DNA of 35,763 nt from Oxalobacter sp. (lineage in GTDB: Bacteria > Pseudomonadota > Gammaproteobacteria > Burkholderiales > Burkholderiaceae_D), in NCBI GenBank assembly GCA_018384065.1, contig JAHAYL010000059.1, positions 1 to 35,763 of the forward strand. The letters run 5' to 3'. The number at the start of each line of letters is the position of its first letter. Within the stretch, counting starts at the first letter, position 1. A program made the position numbers and the translations under genes. The notes beneath the pieces were generated by a model. It was not told where the DNA came from, made no database searches, and saw nothing but the letters and a program-made list of their open reading frames with translations. Positions 16,606 through 26,625 of this stretch are shown here, piece by piece.

Positions 16606-17665
16606 CCCAAAGGTTCAGGTTGCTGCTGTTGGGATTGATGGTATCAGGGACGGCAACACCGAAATGACGGTAAGTTGCCGTGGTCGCAATACGTCCACGC
16701 GGCGTCCGTTGCAGGAACCCCTGTTGAATCAGGTAAGGTTCCAGGACATCCTCAATGGTATCGATTTCCTCCCCGATTGCTGCGGCCAGGTTGGCAATAC
16801 CGACAGGTCCGCCACCAAACTTGAACAGTACCGCTTCCAGAAGTTTCCTGTCCATCAAGTCAAAGCCGACAGAATCGACATCCAGCATCTTCAATGCCGC
16901 ATCAGCCATTTCGCGGGTGATTTCTCCAGAACCACGCACTTCGGCATAATCACGTACCCGGCGCAGCAGGCGGTTGGCAATCCGGGGTGTTCCCCGGGCA
17001 CGTTTGGCGATTTCACGGGCTCCTCCCTCGACAATCGGCGCTTTCAGCAGCATCGCACTGCGGGTCACAATCTTTGTCAGGTCGTCCGTATCATAGAACT
17101 CAAGACGCGAGACAACACCGAAACGGTCACGCAATGGATTTGTCAGCATACCTGCCCGGGTTGTTGCGCCTACCAGCGTGAAAGGCTGCAGGTCCAGCTT
17201 GACAGACCGGGCTGCAGGTCCTTCGCCAATCAGGATATCAATCTGGTAATCCTCAAGGGCAGGGTAAAGGATTTCCTCAACCACCGGTGACATCCGGTGG
17301 ATTTCATCGATGAACAGGACATCGTTCGCTTCCAGGTTTGTCAGGATAGCTGCTAGGTCCCCGGGGCGTTCCAAGACAGGACCGGAAGTCTGGCGCAGGT
17401 TTACACCCATTTCACGGGCAATGATATGGGCAAGGGTCGTTTTTCCCAGACCGGGCGGTCCGAACAGCAATGTATGGTCCAATGCCTCCTGCCGTTTCTT
17501 CGCAGCGGCGATAAAGATTTCCAACTGTTCCCGGACTTTTTTCTGTCCAACATATTCATTCAGGAACTTGGGGCGCAGTGCACGTTCCATCGCCTCCTCA
17601 TTGGAAGAGGCAGGGGCGGCATCGATAATCCGCCGTTCGCTGAAACTGTCGGTCTGTATGCTCAT
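16589..17665 (-). CDS. ruvB: Holliday junction branch migration ATPase RuvB
   Basis: RuvB is the hexameric AAA+ motor that drives Holliday junction branch migration with RuvA. Walker [12 protein letters not shown], Walker [10 protein letters not shown] and the sensor/arginine-finger region [19 protein letters not shown] are all present, followed by the winged-helix domain ([13 protein letters not shown]). The ATG at 17665 with AGGGA upstream is preferred (358 residues, MSIQTDSF); a TTG at 17683 would add six residues. It starts 27 bases after ruvA in the ruvC-ruvA-ruvB order. Confidence 0.97.
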   Translation of the reverse strand: MSIQTDSFSERRIIDAAPASSNEEAMERALRPKFLNEYVGQKKVREQLEIFIAAAKKRQEALDHTLLFGPPGLGKTTLAHIIAREMGVNLRQTSGPVLERPGDLAAILTNLEANDVLFIDEIHRMSPVVEEILYPALEDYQIDILIGEGPAARSVKLDLQPFTLVGATTRAGMLTNPLRDRFGVVSRLEFYDTDDLTKIVTRSAMLLKAPIVEGGAREIAKRARGTPRIANRLLRRVRDYAEVRGSGEITREMADAALKMLDVDSVGFDLMDRKLLEAVLFKFGGGPVGIANLAAAIGEEIDTIEDVLEPYLIQQGFLQRTPRGRIATTATYRHFGVAVPDTINPNSSNLNLWDDRNG

Positions 17666-17692
17666 GGAATCCCTGTCAGTCAATCATCCAAA

Positions 17693-18274
17693 TCAGCTTT
17701 TGGAAAGTGTTTTCAGTGCCATTTTAATCCCATCTGACACATTGCAGTCAGCAGGCAGCTGTTTTACAGCCAACAGCATTTCCTTCTCAGAATAGCCCAA
17801 TGCCAGCAGGGCGTTTTGGATGTCTGTCCGGTTTGCTGCGGCAGGTGTAGAAGTGGTGTCCGGTAAAGTTGACGTATCCAGTTTGCCCTTCAGTTCAAGG
17901 AGCAGGCGTTCAGCCGTCTTCTTGCCAATGCCTGGGACACGGCAGAGACGGGCGGTATCCTGCATGACAACCACTTCCGCCATTTCCTTGGCGGAAATTC
18001 CTGACAGCAGTGCCAATGCTGTACGGGCACCGATGCCCGTAATCTTGATAAGCTGGCGGAACAGCGTCCGTTCATCTGCTGTGCCGAAACCGTAAAGGAC
18101 ATGCGCATCTTCACGGATAGCCAGATGGGTCAGCAGCGTGACTTCTTTCCCCAATGCAGGCAGATTGTAAAACGTGCTCATCGGGACATCGATTTCATAT
18201 CCCACGCCATGGCAGTCCACCAACACCTGAGGGGGATTCTTTTCAAGCAGGATACCCTGAATACGGCCAATCAT
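17693..18274 (-). CDS. ruvA: Holliday junction DNA helicase subunit RuvA
   Basis: RuvA binds four-way junctions as a tetramer and loads RuvB. The 193-residue protein shows the N-terminal OB-fold [14 protein letters not shown] and [13 protein letters not shown], the helix-hairpin-helix motifs [15 protein letters not shown] and [19 protein letters not shown], and the C-terminal RuvB-binding domain ([15 protein letters not shown]). It lies 41 bases after ruvC and 27 bases before ruvB, clearly in one transcript. Confidence 0.97.
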   Translation of the reverse strand: MIGRIQGILLEKNPPQVLVDCHGVGYEIDVPMSTFYNLPALGKEVTLLTHLAIREDAHVLYGFGTADERTLFRQLIKITGIGARTALALLSGISAKEMAEVVVMQDTARLCRVPGIGKKTAERLLLELKGKLDTSTLPDTTSTPAAANRTDIQNALLALGYSEKEMLLAVKQLPADCNVSDGIKMALKTLSKS

Positions 18275-18315
18275 CTTTCACCTCAAAAACAGGCTGGTGG
18301 ACAGGTTCCTGTCCA

Positions 18316-18861
18316 TCAGCGGATAAGTCGTCCCCGACGGATACGGAAAGAACTGCGGTTTCCCAGGGAAGCCGCATTTTCCAATGTACGGATGGCATCA
18401 AAACCGTGGGCATGGCAGATGGCTGCTCCCAATGCATCAGATGCGTCAGCACCGGGGAGCCCCGGTAAAGACAATAAACGCTGCACCATTGCCTGTACCT
18501 GTGTCTTGTCGGCCTTGCCATGACCGACAACCGCCTGCTTGATCTGCAGGGCAGTGAATTCATACACCTCAAGGTCAGAAGCCACCAAGGCACTGATTGC
18601 CGCGCCACGCGCTTGGCCAAGCATCAAAGTCGATTGGGGATTGACGTTCACAAAGACTTTTTCAATGGCGGCGCAGTCCGGCTGATAAGTACCGATAATT
18701 TCAGTGATTCCCTGGAAAATCGTTTTCAGCCGGGCTGGCAACCCTTGGTCGGCTGGGGTCTTGACGGTTCCTGATGCGATGTAGGACAGCTTGTTCCCGT
18801 CCTTATGGATGACACCGAACCCCGTTGTCCGGAGCCCGGGGTCAATGCCAAGGATCCTCAT
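18316..18861 (-). CDS. ruvC: Crossover junction endodeoxyribonuclease RuvC
   Basis: RuvC resolves Holliday junctions by paired nicking. The acidic catalytic set is intact: D7 in [10 protein letters not shown]67 in AAIEKVF, D139 and D142 in GADASDALG. The length of 181 residues is normal. GAAGGTG lies about 6 bases before the ATG. It follows purH by 54 bases and leads the ruvCAB group. Confidence 0.97.
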   Translation of the reverse strand: MRILGIDPGLRTTGFGVIHKDGNKLSYIASGTVKTPADQGLPARLKTIFQGITEIIGTYQPDCAAIEKVFVNVNPQSTLMLGQARGAAISALVASDLEVYEFTALQIKQAVVGHGKADKTQVQAMVQRLLSLPGLPGADASDALGAAICHAHGFDAIRTLENAASLGNRSSFRIRRGRLIR

Positions 18862-18915
18862 GATGGCACCTTCATAGAGACGGTGACGCTCATCATGGGG
18901 CTCCCTGCTGTCAGA

Positions 18916-20481
18916 TCAATGGCGGAAATGGCGGATGGCTGTGAATGCCATCGCAATACCATGTTCATCCGCCGCATCGATGACTTCCTGGTCACGGACA
19001 GAGCCGCCAGGTTGGATGACTGCTTTCGCACCAGCTTCAGCCGCAATATCCAGACCATCACGGAACGGGAAGAACGCATCGGATGCCACGACAGAATCTT
19101 TCAGGGAAAGTCCTGCCTGTGCTGCTTTCATGGTTGCGGTACGGGCAGAATCCACACGGCTGACCTGACCGGCACCGATGCCCAGGGTCATTCCGTTGCC
19201 ACAGAACACAATCGCATTGGATTTCACAAACTTCACAATCTTGTAGGCAAACAGCATGTCGTCAATCTGTTGCTGGGTAGGAGCAACCTTTGTAACCACC
19301 TTCAGTTTGTCAGCCATAGCTTTCGCCGTATCAGCTGACTGGACCAGCAGACCACCGCCAACACGTTTCATTTCATAATTGTTCGTCTGTTTACCCAATG
19401 GGATTTCCAGCAGACGAAGGTTCTTCTTGCGGTTGAAGACCGCTTTTGCCTCTTCCGTGAAACGCGGGGCAATCAACACCTCGACAAACAGCTTGGAAAC
19501 TTCTTCAGACGTGCGGGCATCCAGTTCACCGTTGAAAGCGATGATGCCACCGAATGCCGCCTGAGGATCAGTCTTCAATGCCTTGAGATAGGCATCCAGC
19601 AGGTCCTTGCCGACTGCAACACCGCATGGGTTTGCATGCTTGATGATGACACAGGCAGGTTCGTCAAAGCTCTTCACGCATTCCCAGGCAGCATCTGCAT
19701 CTGCGATATTGTTGTAAGACAGTTCCTTGCCTTGGAACTGCCTATAGCCAGCCAAGGCGCCGTCAGGCAGGTTCTTCTCACGGTAGAAAGCTGCGGACTG
19801 ATGGGGGTTTTCCCCATAGCGCATATCCTGGACCTTCTCAAACTGCAGGTTCAGGATTTCCGGATAAGCCTGGCGGTTCTGATGGTTCTTGTCAGCATTC
19901 AGGCTGGACATATAGTTTGCAATGGCACCGTCATAGGCAGCGGTATGGGTAAATGTCTTGACCATCAGCTGGAAACGGGTTTCCATCGACAGGGAACCGT
20001 TGTTCCGCTGCATTTCAGCGATGATTTCCGCATAATCTGCCGGGTCACAGACCACAGCGACATCCTTCCAGTTCTTGGAAGCGGAACGAAGCATCGCAGG
20101 ACCACCGATATCAATGTTCTCAATCGCATCTTCCAAGGTGCAGTCTGCCTTTGCGATGGTCTGCTGGAACGGATACAGGTTCACAACCACCATATCAATC
20201 GTATCAATGCCATGCTGCTGCAGGGCCTTCATATGTTCGGGCAGGTCACGCCTTGCCAGGATTCCACCATGGATTTTTGGATGCAGGGTCTTGACCCGGC
20301 CATCCAGCATTTCAGGAAAACCGGTATAGTCAGCGACTTCAGTGACGGCGATGCCGTTTTTCTGGAGCAGGTCAGCGGTACCGCCAGTGGACAGGATAAC
20401 CGTGTCCATTGCAGCCAGTGCCTGGGCAAATTCAACAATACCTGTCTTGTCAGAGACAGAAATCAATGCATATCGGGTCAT
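18916..20481 (-). CDS. purH: Bifunctional AICAR formyltransferase/IMP cyclohydrolase PurH
   Basis: PurH does the last two steps of IMP synthesis: formylation of AICAR with 10-formyl-THF, then ring closure. The N-terminal IMP cyclohydrolase domain ([32 protein letters not shown]) is followed by the AICAR transformylase domain with [12 protein letters not shown] (catalytic Lys-His). The 521-residue length is normal and both domains are intact. It is 39 bases downstream of fis, in the dusB-fis-purH-ruvC order common in Betaproteobacteria. Confidence 0.98.
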   Translation of the reverse strand: MTRYALISVSDKTGIVEFAQALAAMDTVILSTGGTADLLQKNGIAVTEVADYTGFPEMLDGRVKTLHPKIHGGILARRDLPEHMKALQQHGIDTIDMVVVNLYPFQQTIAKADCTLEDAIENIDIGGPAMLRSASKNWKDVAVVCDPADYAEIIAEMQRNNGSLSMETRFQLMVKTFTHTAAYDGAIANYMSSLNADKNHQNRQAYPEILNLQFEKVQDMRYGENPHQSAAFYREKNLPDGALAGYRQFQGKELSYNNIADADAAWECVKSFDEPACVIIKHANPCGVAVGKDLLDAYLKALKTDPQAAFGGIIAFNGELDARTSEEVSKLFVEVLIAPRFTEEAKAVFNRKKNLRLLEIPLGKQTNNYEMKRVGGGLLVQSADTAKAMADKLKVVTKVAPTQQQIDDMLFAYKIVKFVKSNAIVFCGNGMTLGIGAGQVSRVDSARTATMKAAQAGLSLKDSVVASDAFFPFRDGLDIAAEAGAKAVIQPGGSVRDQEVIDAADEHGIAMAFTAIRHFRH

Positions 20482-20520
20482 GTCAGCAACCTAAAAAATA
20501 AAAAGAAAGGTCAAGGACCG

Positions 20521-20769
20521 TTACAGCGGATCCTGGTCCAGCAGGTTATGTTCCGCCAGTTTTTTCCGGAGGGTGTTCCGGTTGATGCCAAGCATCTCTG
20601 CAGCATGGGACTGGACAAAGCCTGCCTGTTTCATCACCACCATCAGCATCGGTTTTTCAACCGTCTTGATGATCATATTGTAAACATCTGTCGGTTTCTG
20701 ACCGTCCAGATCCTTGAAATACGCCAGCAGACTGCGCCTGACAACATCCTGAATATGTTCGCTACTCAT
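20521..20769 (-). CDS. fis: Fis-family nucleoid DNA-binding protein
   Basis: This is a small (82-residue) Fis-type protein with a C-terminal helix-turn-helix (QSHAAEMLGINRNTLRKKL), as in NtrC/Fis DNA-binding domains, and an N-terminal dimerisation region. Fis bends DNA and modulates rRNA promoters and recombination. The start is the ATG at 20769 with GGAA upstream; a TTG at 20781 would add four residues. The context dusB-fis-purH supports true Fis and not a stray NtrC domain. Confidence 0.93.
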   Translation of the reverse strand: MSSEHIQDVVRRSLLAYFKDLDGQKPTDVYNMIIKTVEKPMLMVVMKQAGFVQSHAAEMLGINRNTLRKKLAEHNLLDQDPL

Positions 20770-20830
20770 CTGTATTTCCAATCACAGGCTGTGGCATATG
20801 CCCGCCAAACAATCCATAAGGTAAACGATT

Positions 20831-21823
20831 TCAATATTGTAACCGCTCATCGCGCGCAAGTAGAGGGGTGAAAAAACAATCTACGGCATTCAGTTGTTTT
20901 TCACAGGAATCCGTGCGGTTCGCCTGTTGCCTCAATACCTCACCGTCAGGCAGGAAACGGGCATACCAGCCGATATGCTTCCGCGCGGTGCGGACCCCAG
21001 CATATTCACCGTAAAACGCATAATGCATCTGTAGATGTTCACGCATGATGCCATATACTTCAGACATTCTTGGGGGAGGCAGCAGGGTCCCGTCCGTCAG
21101 GAAACGGTCAATTTCCCGGAAAATCCATGGACGTCCCTGGGCAGCCCTGCCGACCATCAGGCCATCTGCCTTGGTTTTTCCCAGCACCGCAGCGGCCTTC
21201 TGGGGTGAATCAATGTCACCATTGGCGATGACAGGAATCGAGACGAGGCTTTTCACCTCGGCAACCGTATCGTATTCAGCCGTGCCCTGATAGGCATCAG
21301 CACGGGTACGTCCATGCAATGCCAGTGCGGCGATACCGTTTTCTTCCGCCATTTTCGCAATGACAGGCGCATTGATATGGTCGTGGTCCCAGCCCGTCCG
21401 GAATTTCAGCGTCACTGGTACATTGACCGCAGCTACGACCGCCTTGAGGATCCTGTCAACCAGCAGCTCATCCTGCAGCAGGGCGGAACCACACCAGTTG
21501 GAACAGACCTTCTTGGCGGGGCAGCCCATATTGATATCGATGATCTGGGCACCTTGGTCAACATTGAAACGGGCGGCGTCAGCCATCGTTTCTGGGGAAG
21601 CACCCACCAGTTGGATGGCAATCGGGGCTGGTTCCCCATCGTGCATCAGACGCCTGCGGCTTTTGTCTGTATGCCAGACCTGTGGATTCGCTGCCGCCAT
21701 CTCTGATACGGCATAGCCAGCACCCAGTTTCCGGCAAAGCTGACGGAATGGCCGGTCAGTGACACCCGCCATTGGGGCAACTACCAGCCGGTTCGGCATC
21801 TGATAAGGTCCAATCTGCAACAT
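20831..21823 (-). CDS. dusB: tRNA-dihydrouridine synthase DusB
   Basis: This FMN enzyme reduces uridine to dihydrouridine in the tRNA D-loop with NADPH. The TIM barrel shows VVAPMAGVTDRPFR, MGCPAKKVC with the catalytic cysteine, FRTGWD, LHGRT, VIANGDI and LMVGRAAQGRPWIF. Starting at MLQIGPYQMPNRL (ATG at 21823) gives 330 residues, near the E. coli DusB length; an ATG two codons earlier (21829) is equally possible. The frame extends further upstream, but that part has no family resemblance. It is just upstream of fis, as in E. coli. Confidence 0.96.
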   Translation of the reverse strand: MLQIGPYQMPNRLVVAPMAGVTDRPFRQLCRKLGAGYAVSEMAAANPQVWHTDKSRRRLMHDGEPAPIAIQLVGASPETMADAARFNVDQGAQIIDINMGCPAKKVCSNWCGSALLQDELLVDRILKAVVAAVNVPVTLKFRTGWDHDHINAPVIAKMAEENGIAALALHGRTRADAYQGTAEYDTVAEVKSLVSIPVIANGDIDSPQKAAAVLGKTKADGLMVGRAAQGRPWIFREIDRFLTDGTLLPPPRMSEVYGIMREHLQMHYAFYGEYAGVRTARKHIGWYARFLPDGEVLRQQANRTDSCEKQLNAVDCFFTPLLARDERLQY

Positions 21824-21869
21824 CGCCATCCAACAGGAAACAGCCCGTCCAGAAGACGGGGCAATAAGG

Positions 21870-22538
21870 TCAGAAATGCTTGAAATAATCCACAGGCGGC
21901 TTTTTCGCCTCTTCAAGATGCCCTGATTCCTGCCAGGCAGTCAGCTCAAGACGTCCATCCTTGTGCCAGCGGAACCGGTTGATGCTTGTGTTCAGGACAG
22001 GCATCCGGTTCACCACCCCCAGTGGGATGCCTTTCGCCTCACGGTAAGCTGTTTCCAAGACACCGAAATGCGTGATGATGGCGATTGTCTGCCCCAGATG
22101 GGCTTTTGCCGTTTCAGCAATCGCATCACGGGCACGGTAATGGAACTGCCTCGGGCTTTCCGTCTTGCGTTCGCCATCTGGGAAAAACAGGTCGGGCGCT
22201 GCTGCGACCCAAGCCTTGTATTCCTCCGGGAACTTCTCCCGGATTTCATCCGAACGCAGTCCCTCGCAGGCACCATAGCACCGCTCACGGAACTGGCGGT
22301 CAGCTGTTACAGGCAGGCTGTGTACTTCCGCAATTTCGAGCGCAGTCTCATAGGCGCGTTTCAGGTCGCTGGAATAGATGGCATCCAGATGCTCTTCTTT
22401 CAGGATATCGGCGAGGACCGCTGCCTGTTTCCTGCCATCTTCGTTCAGGGGTATATCACTATGCCCCTGAAGACGTTTCAGCTTGTTCCAGTCTGTCTGC
22501 CCGTGGCGGATGATCAGGATATCGGTATAGTCCGCCAT
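21870..22538 (-). CDS. Histidine phosphatase, phosphoglycerate mutase-like
   Basis: This 222-residue protein belongs to the branch-1 histidine phosphatase superfamily. LIIRHGQTDWNK carries the phospho-accepting histidine (H12). FRERCYGACEGL, IITHFGVLE with the second catalytic histidine, and AIYSSDLKRAYETA are all in place. It could be a cofactor-dependent phosphoglycerate mutase (GpmB-like) or a broad-specificity phosphatase. The ATG at 22538 (MADYTDIL) lies 4 bases after the stop of the PEBP gene. An ATG at 22562 would overlap that gene. Confidence 0.88.
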   Translation of the reverse strand: MADYTDILIIRHGQTDWNKLKRLQGHSDIPLNEDGRKQAAVLADILKEEHLDAIYSSDLKRAYETALEIAEVHSLPVTADRQFRERCYGACEGLRSDEIREKFPEEYKAWVAAAPDLFFPDGERKTESPRQFHYRARDAIAETAKAHLGQTIAIITHFGVLETAYREAKGIPLGVVNRMPVLNTSINRFRWHKDGRLELTAWQESGHLEEAKKPPVDYFKHF

Positions 22539-22542
22539 GCCA

Positions 22543-23178
22543 TCACAGCTTGGCGGCGACATCAGGATTCAGTGAATACACTCCGGTGATTGCCGCTTTA
22601 TCCAGTACATGGCCTTCCATCGCTTTCCAGACGTCCTGTCCGGTGAATGTACCGGAAACGTCCAGTTTTTCGACATCCAGCGCATACAGCGTGAAGACAT
22701 AATGATGCGGAATCTCATCATTCCATGGCGGACAGCAGCCATCGTAACCGAAATAATCACCGGACATATCCTTGTCCGAAGCGAACCAGCCAGTATAGTC
22801 ATTGATGCCCTGACGGCTGCCATCCAGGGATGCCGGACCGGCCTTGCCACGGGCAGTGATGCCATTGGAGAATTCCCCTTCCGCAACCGATGAACGGGAG
22901 GCAGGCAGGTCAATCAGCACCCAGTGGAAGAAATCCACACGGGGCAGGGAAGCAGGGACAACCTTGCCTTCCTGGTTCACATCGTCGCCCTTGGATGGCA
23001 CATCATAATCATGGCAGATCAATGCCAGGGATTTCGTGCCTGCCGGCAGGTCACTCCAGGCGAAATGCGGATTCTTGTTGTCAGACATCGTCAGATGTGC
23101 GGCAGGGTCATACTTGCAGAAAGCATATTGTGCCGGGATGGCTTTGCCATCCTGAATAGAATTGCTCCAGAATTTCAT
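22543..23178 (-). CDS. YbhB/YbcL-family Raf kinase inhibitor-like protein (PEBP)
   Basis: This phosphatidylethanolamine-binding-protein family member has 211 residues. Visible signatures are NPHFAWSDLPAGTKSLALICHDYDVP, FFHWVLIDLP, GYDGCCPPWND and HHYVFTLYALDV, which together form the PEBP ligand pocket. There is no signal peptide, so it should be cytoplasmic. AAGGAG lies 6 bases before the ATG. The function of bacterial PEBPs is not well established. It sits between dtd and the phosphatase. Confidence 0.9.
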   Translation of the reverse strand: MKFWSNSIQDGKAIPAQYAFCKYDPAAHLTMSDNKNPHFAWSDLPAGTKSLALICHDYDVPSKGDDVNQEGKVVPASLPRVDFFHWVLIDLPASRSSVAEGEFSNGITARGKAGPASLDGSRQGINDYTGWFASDKDMSGDYFGYDGCCPPWNDEIPHHYVFTLYALDVEKLDVSGTFTGQDVWKAMEGHVLDKAAITGVYSLNPDVAAKL

Positions 23179-23219
23179 CGCTGCTCCTTGAAACAGGTTA
23201 AAAGAATACTGCTATATTG

Positions 23220-23244
23220 TGCCAGAGGAAAACAGGTTCTGGCA
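23220..23244 (-). other. Hairpin directly after dtd
   Basis: TGCCAGA (23220-23226) and TCTGGCA (23238-23244) form a perfect 7-bp stem immediately downstream of the dtd stop on the minus strand. There is no T-run, so it may act as an mRNA-stabilising hairpin and not as a terminator. Confidence 0.4.
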
Positions 23245-23697
23245 TCATTTTCGGGGCGTTTCCAGCCAGAAAGTCACGGGACCGTCATTGACCAGGGAGA
23301 CCTGCATGTCGGCACCAAACCGGCCCGTCGCCACTTTGGCGATGTCAGGCTGTTCCTGTGCCCGTTCCACAAAATAATCAAACAGCTTCCTGCCGACATC
23401 AGGCGGTGCTGCCGGTGAGAAAGAAGGGCGGGTGCCGGACTTCGTATCTGCCGCCAGCGTGAACTGGGGTACCAGCAGCAGTTCTCCTCCAATGGCGGAA
23501 ACCGACAGGTTCATCTTGCCACAGGGATCGGAAAACACCCGGTAATTCACCAGTCGGTTCAACAGCCAGTCGGCTTCCTTTTCTGTATCTCCCCGTTCTG
23601 CGCAGACCAGCACCATCAGTCCATGACCGATCCGTCCAATCTCCATTGAATCCACATGAACCGCCGCCTGGCGGACTCGTTGCAGCAAAGCAATCAT
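23245..23697 (-). CDS. dtd: D-aminoacyl-tRNA deacylase
   Basis: Dtd hydrolyses D-aminoacyl-tRNAs, and glycine mischarged on tRNA-Ala, to protect translation. The 150-residue protein starts [16 protein letters not shown] and contains [20 protein letters not shown] and the cross-subunit Gly-cisPro motif [10 protein letters not shown]. The first motif reads PQFTL where E. coli has SQFTL. The ATG at 23697 is preferred over one at 23715 because it gives the family N-terminus and follows GGGAG. It is downstream of anmK by 30 bases. Confidence 0.95.
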   Translation of the reverse strand: MIALLQRVRQAAVHVDSMEIGRIGHGLMVLVCAERGDTEKEADWLLNRLVNYRVFSDPCGKMNLSVSAIGGELLLVPQFTLAADTKSGTRPSFSPAAPPDVGRKLFDYFVERAQEQPDIAKVATGRFGADMQVSLVNDGPVTFWLETPRK

Positions 23698-23727
23698 TCC
23701 ACAACTCCCAAACAATCTGTTGCACTG

Positions 23728-24855
23728 TCAGGCAGGATACAGTGCCCCAAGGATCCTCGGTCCCTTGGCACCAGTCACTGCGGGCAGATTTCCAGGTTTC
23801 CTGACCGTGAAGCGGTGTGCCAGCCATGCAAAAGCCAGCGATTCCACATGCATCGGGTCAATCCCCAGCATGGCTGAAGAATCCAGCATGATGCCAGGTT
23901 TCTTTGCCTGCAGCAGACGGCGGATAGACTGGACCAGGAAGCTGTTCAAGGCACCACCGCCGCACAGATAGACCTGACCGGCATCCGGTGCATGGACCAG
24001 TACCGCATCGGCAACAGTCCTTGCTGTCAATGCCAGCAGGGTCGCTTGGATATCTTCCCCATGCGTTGACTTGTCAATATCCGTCTGGAACAGATGCCGC
24101 TTCACCCAGCCTAGATGGAAGAGGTCACGTCCAGTACTCTTTGGTGGGTCTTTCCAGAAAAACGGTTCATCCAGCATATTCTCCAGCAGCGGCTCAATCA
24201 CTTGGCCGCTTTCCGCCCATCTGCCGTCCTTGTCATAAGGTTCCCGCAGCTGCTGCTGGATGAAAGCATCCATCAGCATATTGCCTGGACCTGTGTCGAA
24301 TCCAGTCACCGTCCCATCAGGATGCAGGATGCTGATATTGGCGATGCCCCCGATATTGATGACAGCCCGGCAGACAGAACCTGAACCGAAAACCGCCTGA
24401 TGGAATGCGGGCACCAATGGTGCGCCTTCCCCTCCGGCAGCAATATCGCGGCTGCGGAAATCCGCAACCACATCAATGCCAGTCAGTTCAGCCAGCAGGG
24501 CAGGGTTGTTTGTCTGGCGGGAAAAACCCAGTTCGGGGCGGTGGCGGATTGTCTGTCCATGCACGCCGACCGCCGTCACATCTTTTGGCTTCAGCCCAGC
24601 CTTGGCCACCAGTGTATTGACATTTTCTGCATAGCTTTCCGCCAGCGCATTCGCTGCCTGTGCCTCACGCTCAATTTCATTCACATCCATTCCCTGCAGC
24701 TGCATCAGCTGTCTGCGGAAAGGAATCTCAAAAGGCACATGGGCATCAGCAAGGATTTCAATCCCGCCGCCATTGTAGTCATCAGGAATGGAAGCCAACA
24801 CCCCGTCAACACCATCCAGACTGGTTCCAGACATCAGGCCGATATAAAGTCCCAT
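23728..24855 (-). CDS. anmK: Anhydro-N-acetylmuramic acid kinase
   Basis: AnmK phosphorylates and opens 1,6-anhydro-MurNAc released during peptidoglycan turnover, giving MurNAc-6-phosphate. The 375-residue protein starts MGLYIGLMSGTSLDGVDG and has GVHGQTIRHRP, NIGGIANIS and GFDTGPGNMLMD. Other ASKHA-fold markers include YLCGGGALN. AGGAGC is 4 bases before the ATG at 24855, which supports this start over one at 24915 inside the peptidase gene. It is 28 bases after the M23 peptidase gene, so a wall-degrading enzyme and a wall-recycling kinase share a transcript. Confidence 0.96.
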   Translation of the reverse strand: MGLYIGLMSGTSLDGVDGVLASIPDDYNGGGIEILADAHVPFEIPFRRQLMQLQGMDVNEIEREAQAANALAESYAENVNTLVAKAGLKPKDVTAVGVHGQTIRHRPELGFSRQTNNPALLAELTGIDVVADFRSRDIAAGGEGAPLVPAFHQAVFGSGSVCRAVINIGGIANISILHPDGTVTGFDTGPGNMLMDAFIQQQLREPYDKDGRWAESGQVIEPLLENMLDEPFFWKDPPKSTGRDLFHLGWVKRHLFQTDIDKSTHGEDIQATLLALTARTVADAVLVHAPDAGQVYLCGGGALNSFLVQSIRRLLQAKKPGIMLDSSAMLGIDPMHVESLAFAWLAHRFTVRKPGNLPAVTGAKGPRILGALYPA

Positions 24856-24883
24856 GGGTGCTCCTTGATGTTCCGGGATATGG

Positions 24884-26563
24884 CTAAGAGCTGATCCGTT
24901 TTGAAGGATTCGCATTCAGCTCGGCGAAATAGCTTTGCATCCGGTACAGATGCTGCCTGAAACGCGTCTTGTCACTGCCGGTCAGCATCACATTCTGCCT
25001 GCTGGAAATACCGGAGATGCCGGCAATCTTCGCAGGATCCTGCTGGATACCGTTCACACGGACCTCATAATGCAGGTGCGGACCGGTACTCATCCCGGTC
25101 GAACCGACATAACCGATTACATCGCCCTGCCGGACACGCAGGCCGGGTGTCATGCTTGGATGGATACGGCTCATATGACCATAAGCGGTGGCATAGACAC
25201 TTGTATGCTGGATCAGCACAAAATTGCCATAGCCACCATGCCAGCCCGCTTCACGGACAGTGCCATCTGCAGCGGCATGGATCGGTGTACCGGTCGGTGC
25301 AGCCATATCCAGCCCCTTATGATGCTTCAGCCCACCCGTGACAGGATGGATGCGGTAACCGAAGCCCGAAGAAATCCGGAAATTGTCCAAGGGGGTGCGC
25401 AGGGGCGAAGACAGCTGGGTGGCGGATGCCTTCAGGGAACGGCCCTCGACATCGTAATACTCACCCTGTCCGGTATATTTCTCATACCAGATGGTCTGGT
25501 AATGCACCCCTTCATGGATGAATTCTGCTGCCAGCAGGTTCCCGGGTTTCATAAACCGGCCATCCTTTCGGTAAACCTCATAAATCACATTGAAGCGTGA
25601 GCCCTTCAGGTCACTGATGTCCATATCCACATCAATCGAGAACAGGTTCGTGAACTTCTTCGTAATCTCATCTGGCAGCCCTGCGCGCTGTGCAGCGGCA
25701 AAAATCGTCGTTTCAATTATGGCGGAACGTGCTTCTACAGCAGTGACCGTAGCAGAAGGTTTCTTCTCACGGGGCCCTGCATCACCCTTTGCATAGACCC
25801 GCGGGGTGTCATTGTTGCTGTAACGCTCGCGGTAATCCTGCTTGGCGATTTCATCAATCTTCGAAGAAACAGGATCTGGCTTCACTGCATTCTTGGTTCT
25901 TTCTGAATACTGGCGGGGATCCTTGGGTTTTGCCCGGATATCGCCTTTCTTTGCCACCTGTTCCTTCATCACCGGTTTCTCAACAATCGGTTTTGAAACA
26001 TTGGAGGGACCGCCAGAAGTCTGGAATTCCGGCAATGAAGAAGACGTGCCGGCGGTTTGCCGTGATGGCTGGCGGGGTTGGCTGAAGCTCTTGGAATAAG
26101 TCTTTCCACCGGATTCCTGGTATTCAGGCATCGATGCAGCGACAGAATGTTTCTTGGCATGCGGGGTGGCATGCTGCTGGGTTTTGTGTGTTGATGAAGA
26201 CTTGGCGGCAACCTGGCGGGATACCTGTCTGGTGTTTTTCGCCGGTGTTTGGGATACCGCAGCCTTATGGGTATCCTGCCTTTCGATGGACGCTACTGCA
26301 GAAGACCGGCTGGCAGAAGGCTTTGCCACGGTCCTGACAGCAGATTTCCTGGCTGCTTCCGCCTTGGCAGGGGCGGAAGCTTTCTTCTCAACGGCTTTGG
26401 CAACCGTTTTTTTGGCAATGGGTTCTGCTTTCCGTATGGTGGAGCCTGGCGCAGTACCGGCAGAAACAGGAGAAGGTGAAACCAACGCAAGCCCAGAAAC
26501 CGCCATACATACTGAAAGCAGCATCCGTTTCAATTGCTGTATGGCTCTTTTGGTAAGAAGCAT
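24884..26563 (-). CDS. M23 family metallopeptidase, periplasmic murein endopeptidase
   Basis: This 559-residue exported protein begins with a signal peptide (basic MLLTKRAIQQLKR, hydrophobic core, predicted cleavage after VSA at 35). Residues about 36-275 are a low-complexity linker rich in Lys, Ala, Ser, Thr and Gln that carries two copies of an SxPEzQxSGG motif (144-153 and 176-185). Residues about 280-375 resemble the N-terminal domain of MepM-type proteins. The C-terminal LytM domain has the zinc ligands H415 and D419 (HKGLD), H463 (YGHM) and the HLH motif (H496, H498). It should cleave peptidoglycan cross-links for growth. GAGGG precedes the ATG. It is divergent from tyrS. Confidence 0.92.
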   Translation of the reverse strand: MLLTKRAIQQLKRMLLSVCMAVSGLALVSPSPVSAGTAPGSTIRKAEPIAKKTVAKAVEKKASAPAKAEAARKSAVRTVAKPSASRSSAVASIERQDTHKAAVSQTPAKNTRQVSRQVAAKSSSTHKTQQHATPHAKKHSVAASMPEYQESGGKTYSKSFSQPRQPSRQTAGTSSSLPEFQTSGGPSNVSKPIVEKPVMKEQVAKKGDIRAKPKDPRQYSERTKNAVKPDPVSSKIDEIAKQDYRERYSNNDTPRVYAKGDAGPREKKPSATVTAVEARSAIIETTIFAAAQRAGLPDEITKKFTNLFSIDVDMDISDLKGSRFNVIYEVYRKDGRFMKPGNLLAAEFIHEGVHYQTIWYEKYTGQGEYYDVEGRSLKASATQLSSPLRTPLDNFRISSGFGYRIHPVTGGLKHHKGLDMAAPTGTPIHAAADGTVREAGWHGGYGNFVLIQHTSVYATAYGHMSRIHPSMTPGLRVRQGDVIGYVGSTGMSTGPHLHYEVRVNGIQQDPAKIAGISGISSRQNVMLTGSDKTRFRQHLYRMQSYFAELNANPSKRISS

Positions 26564-26625
26564 CCAGTTTCCCTCTTAAGGCTGCAATCAGTTAAAATAA
26601 ATAATTTCTATGCGGACAAAAGTCC

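Noticed and set aside
19636-20871. A 411-codon open frame on the plus strand opposite purH and fis
   Set aside because: It lies wholly antisense to well-recognised genes, has no ribosome binding site and no family resemblance. Long antisense frames arise here from codon bias.
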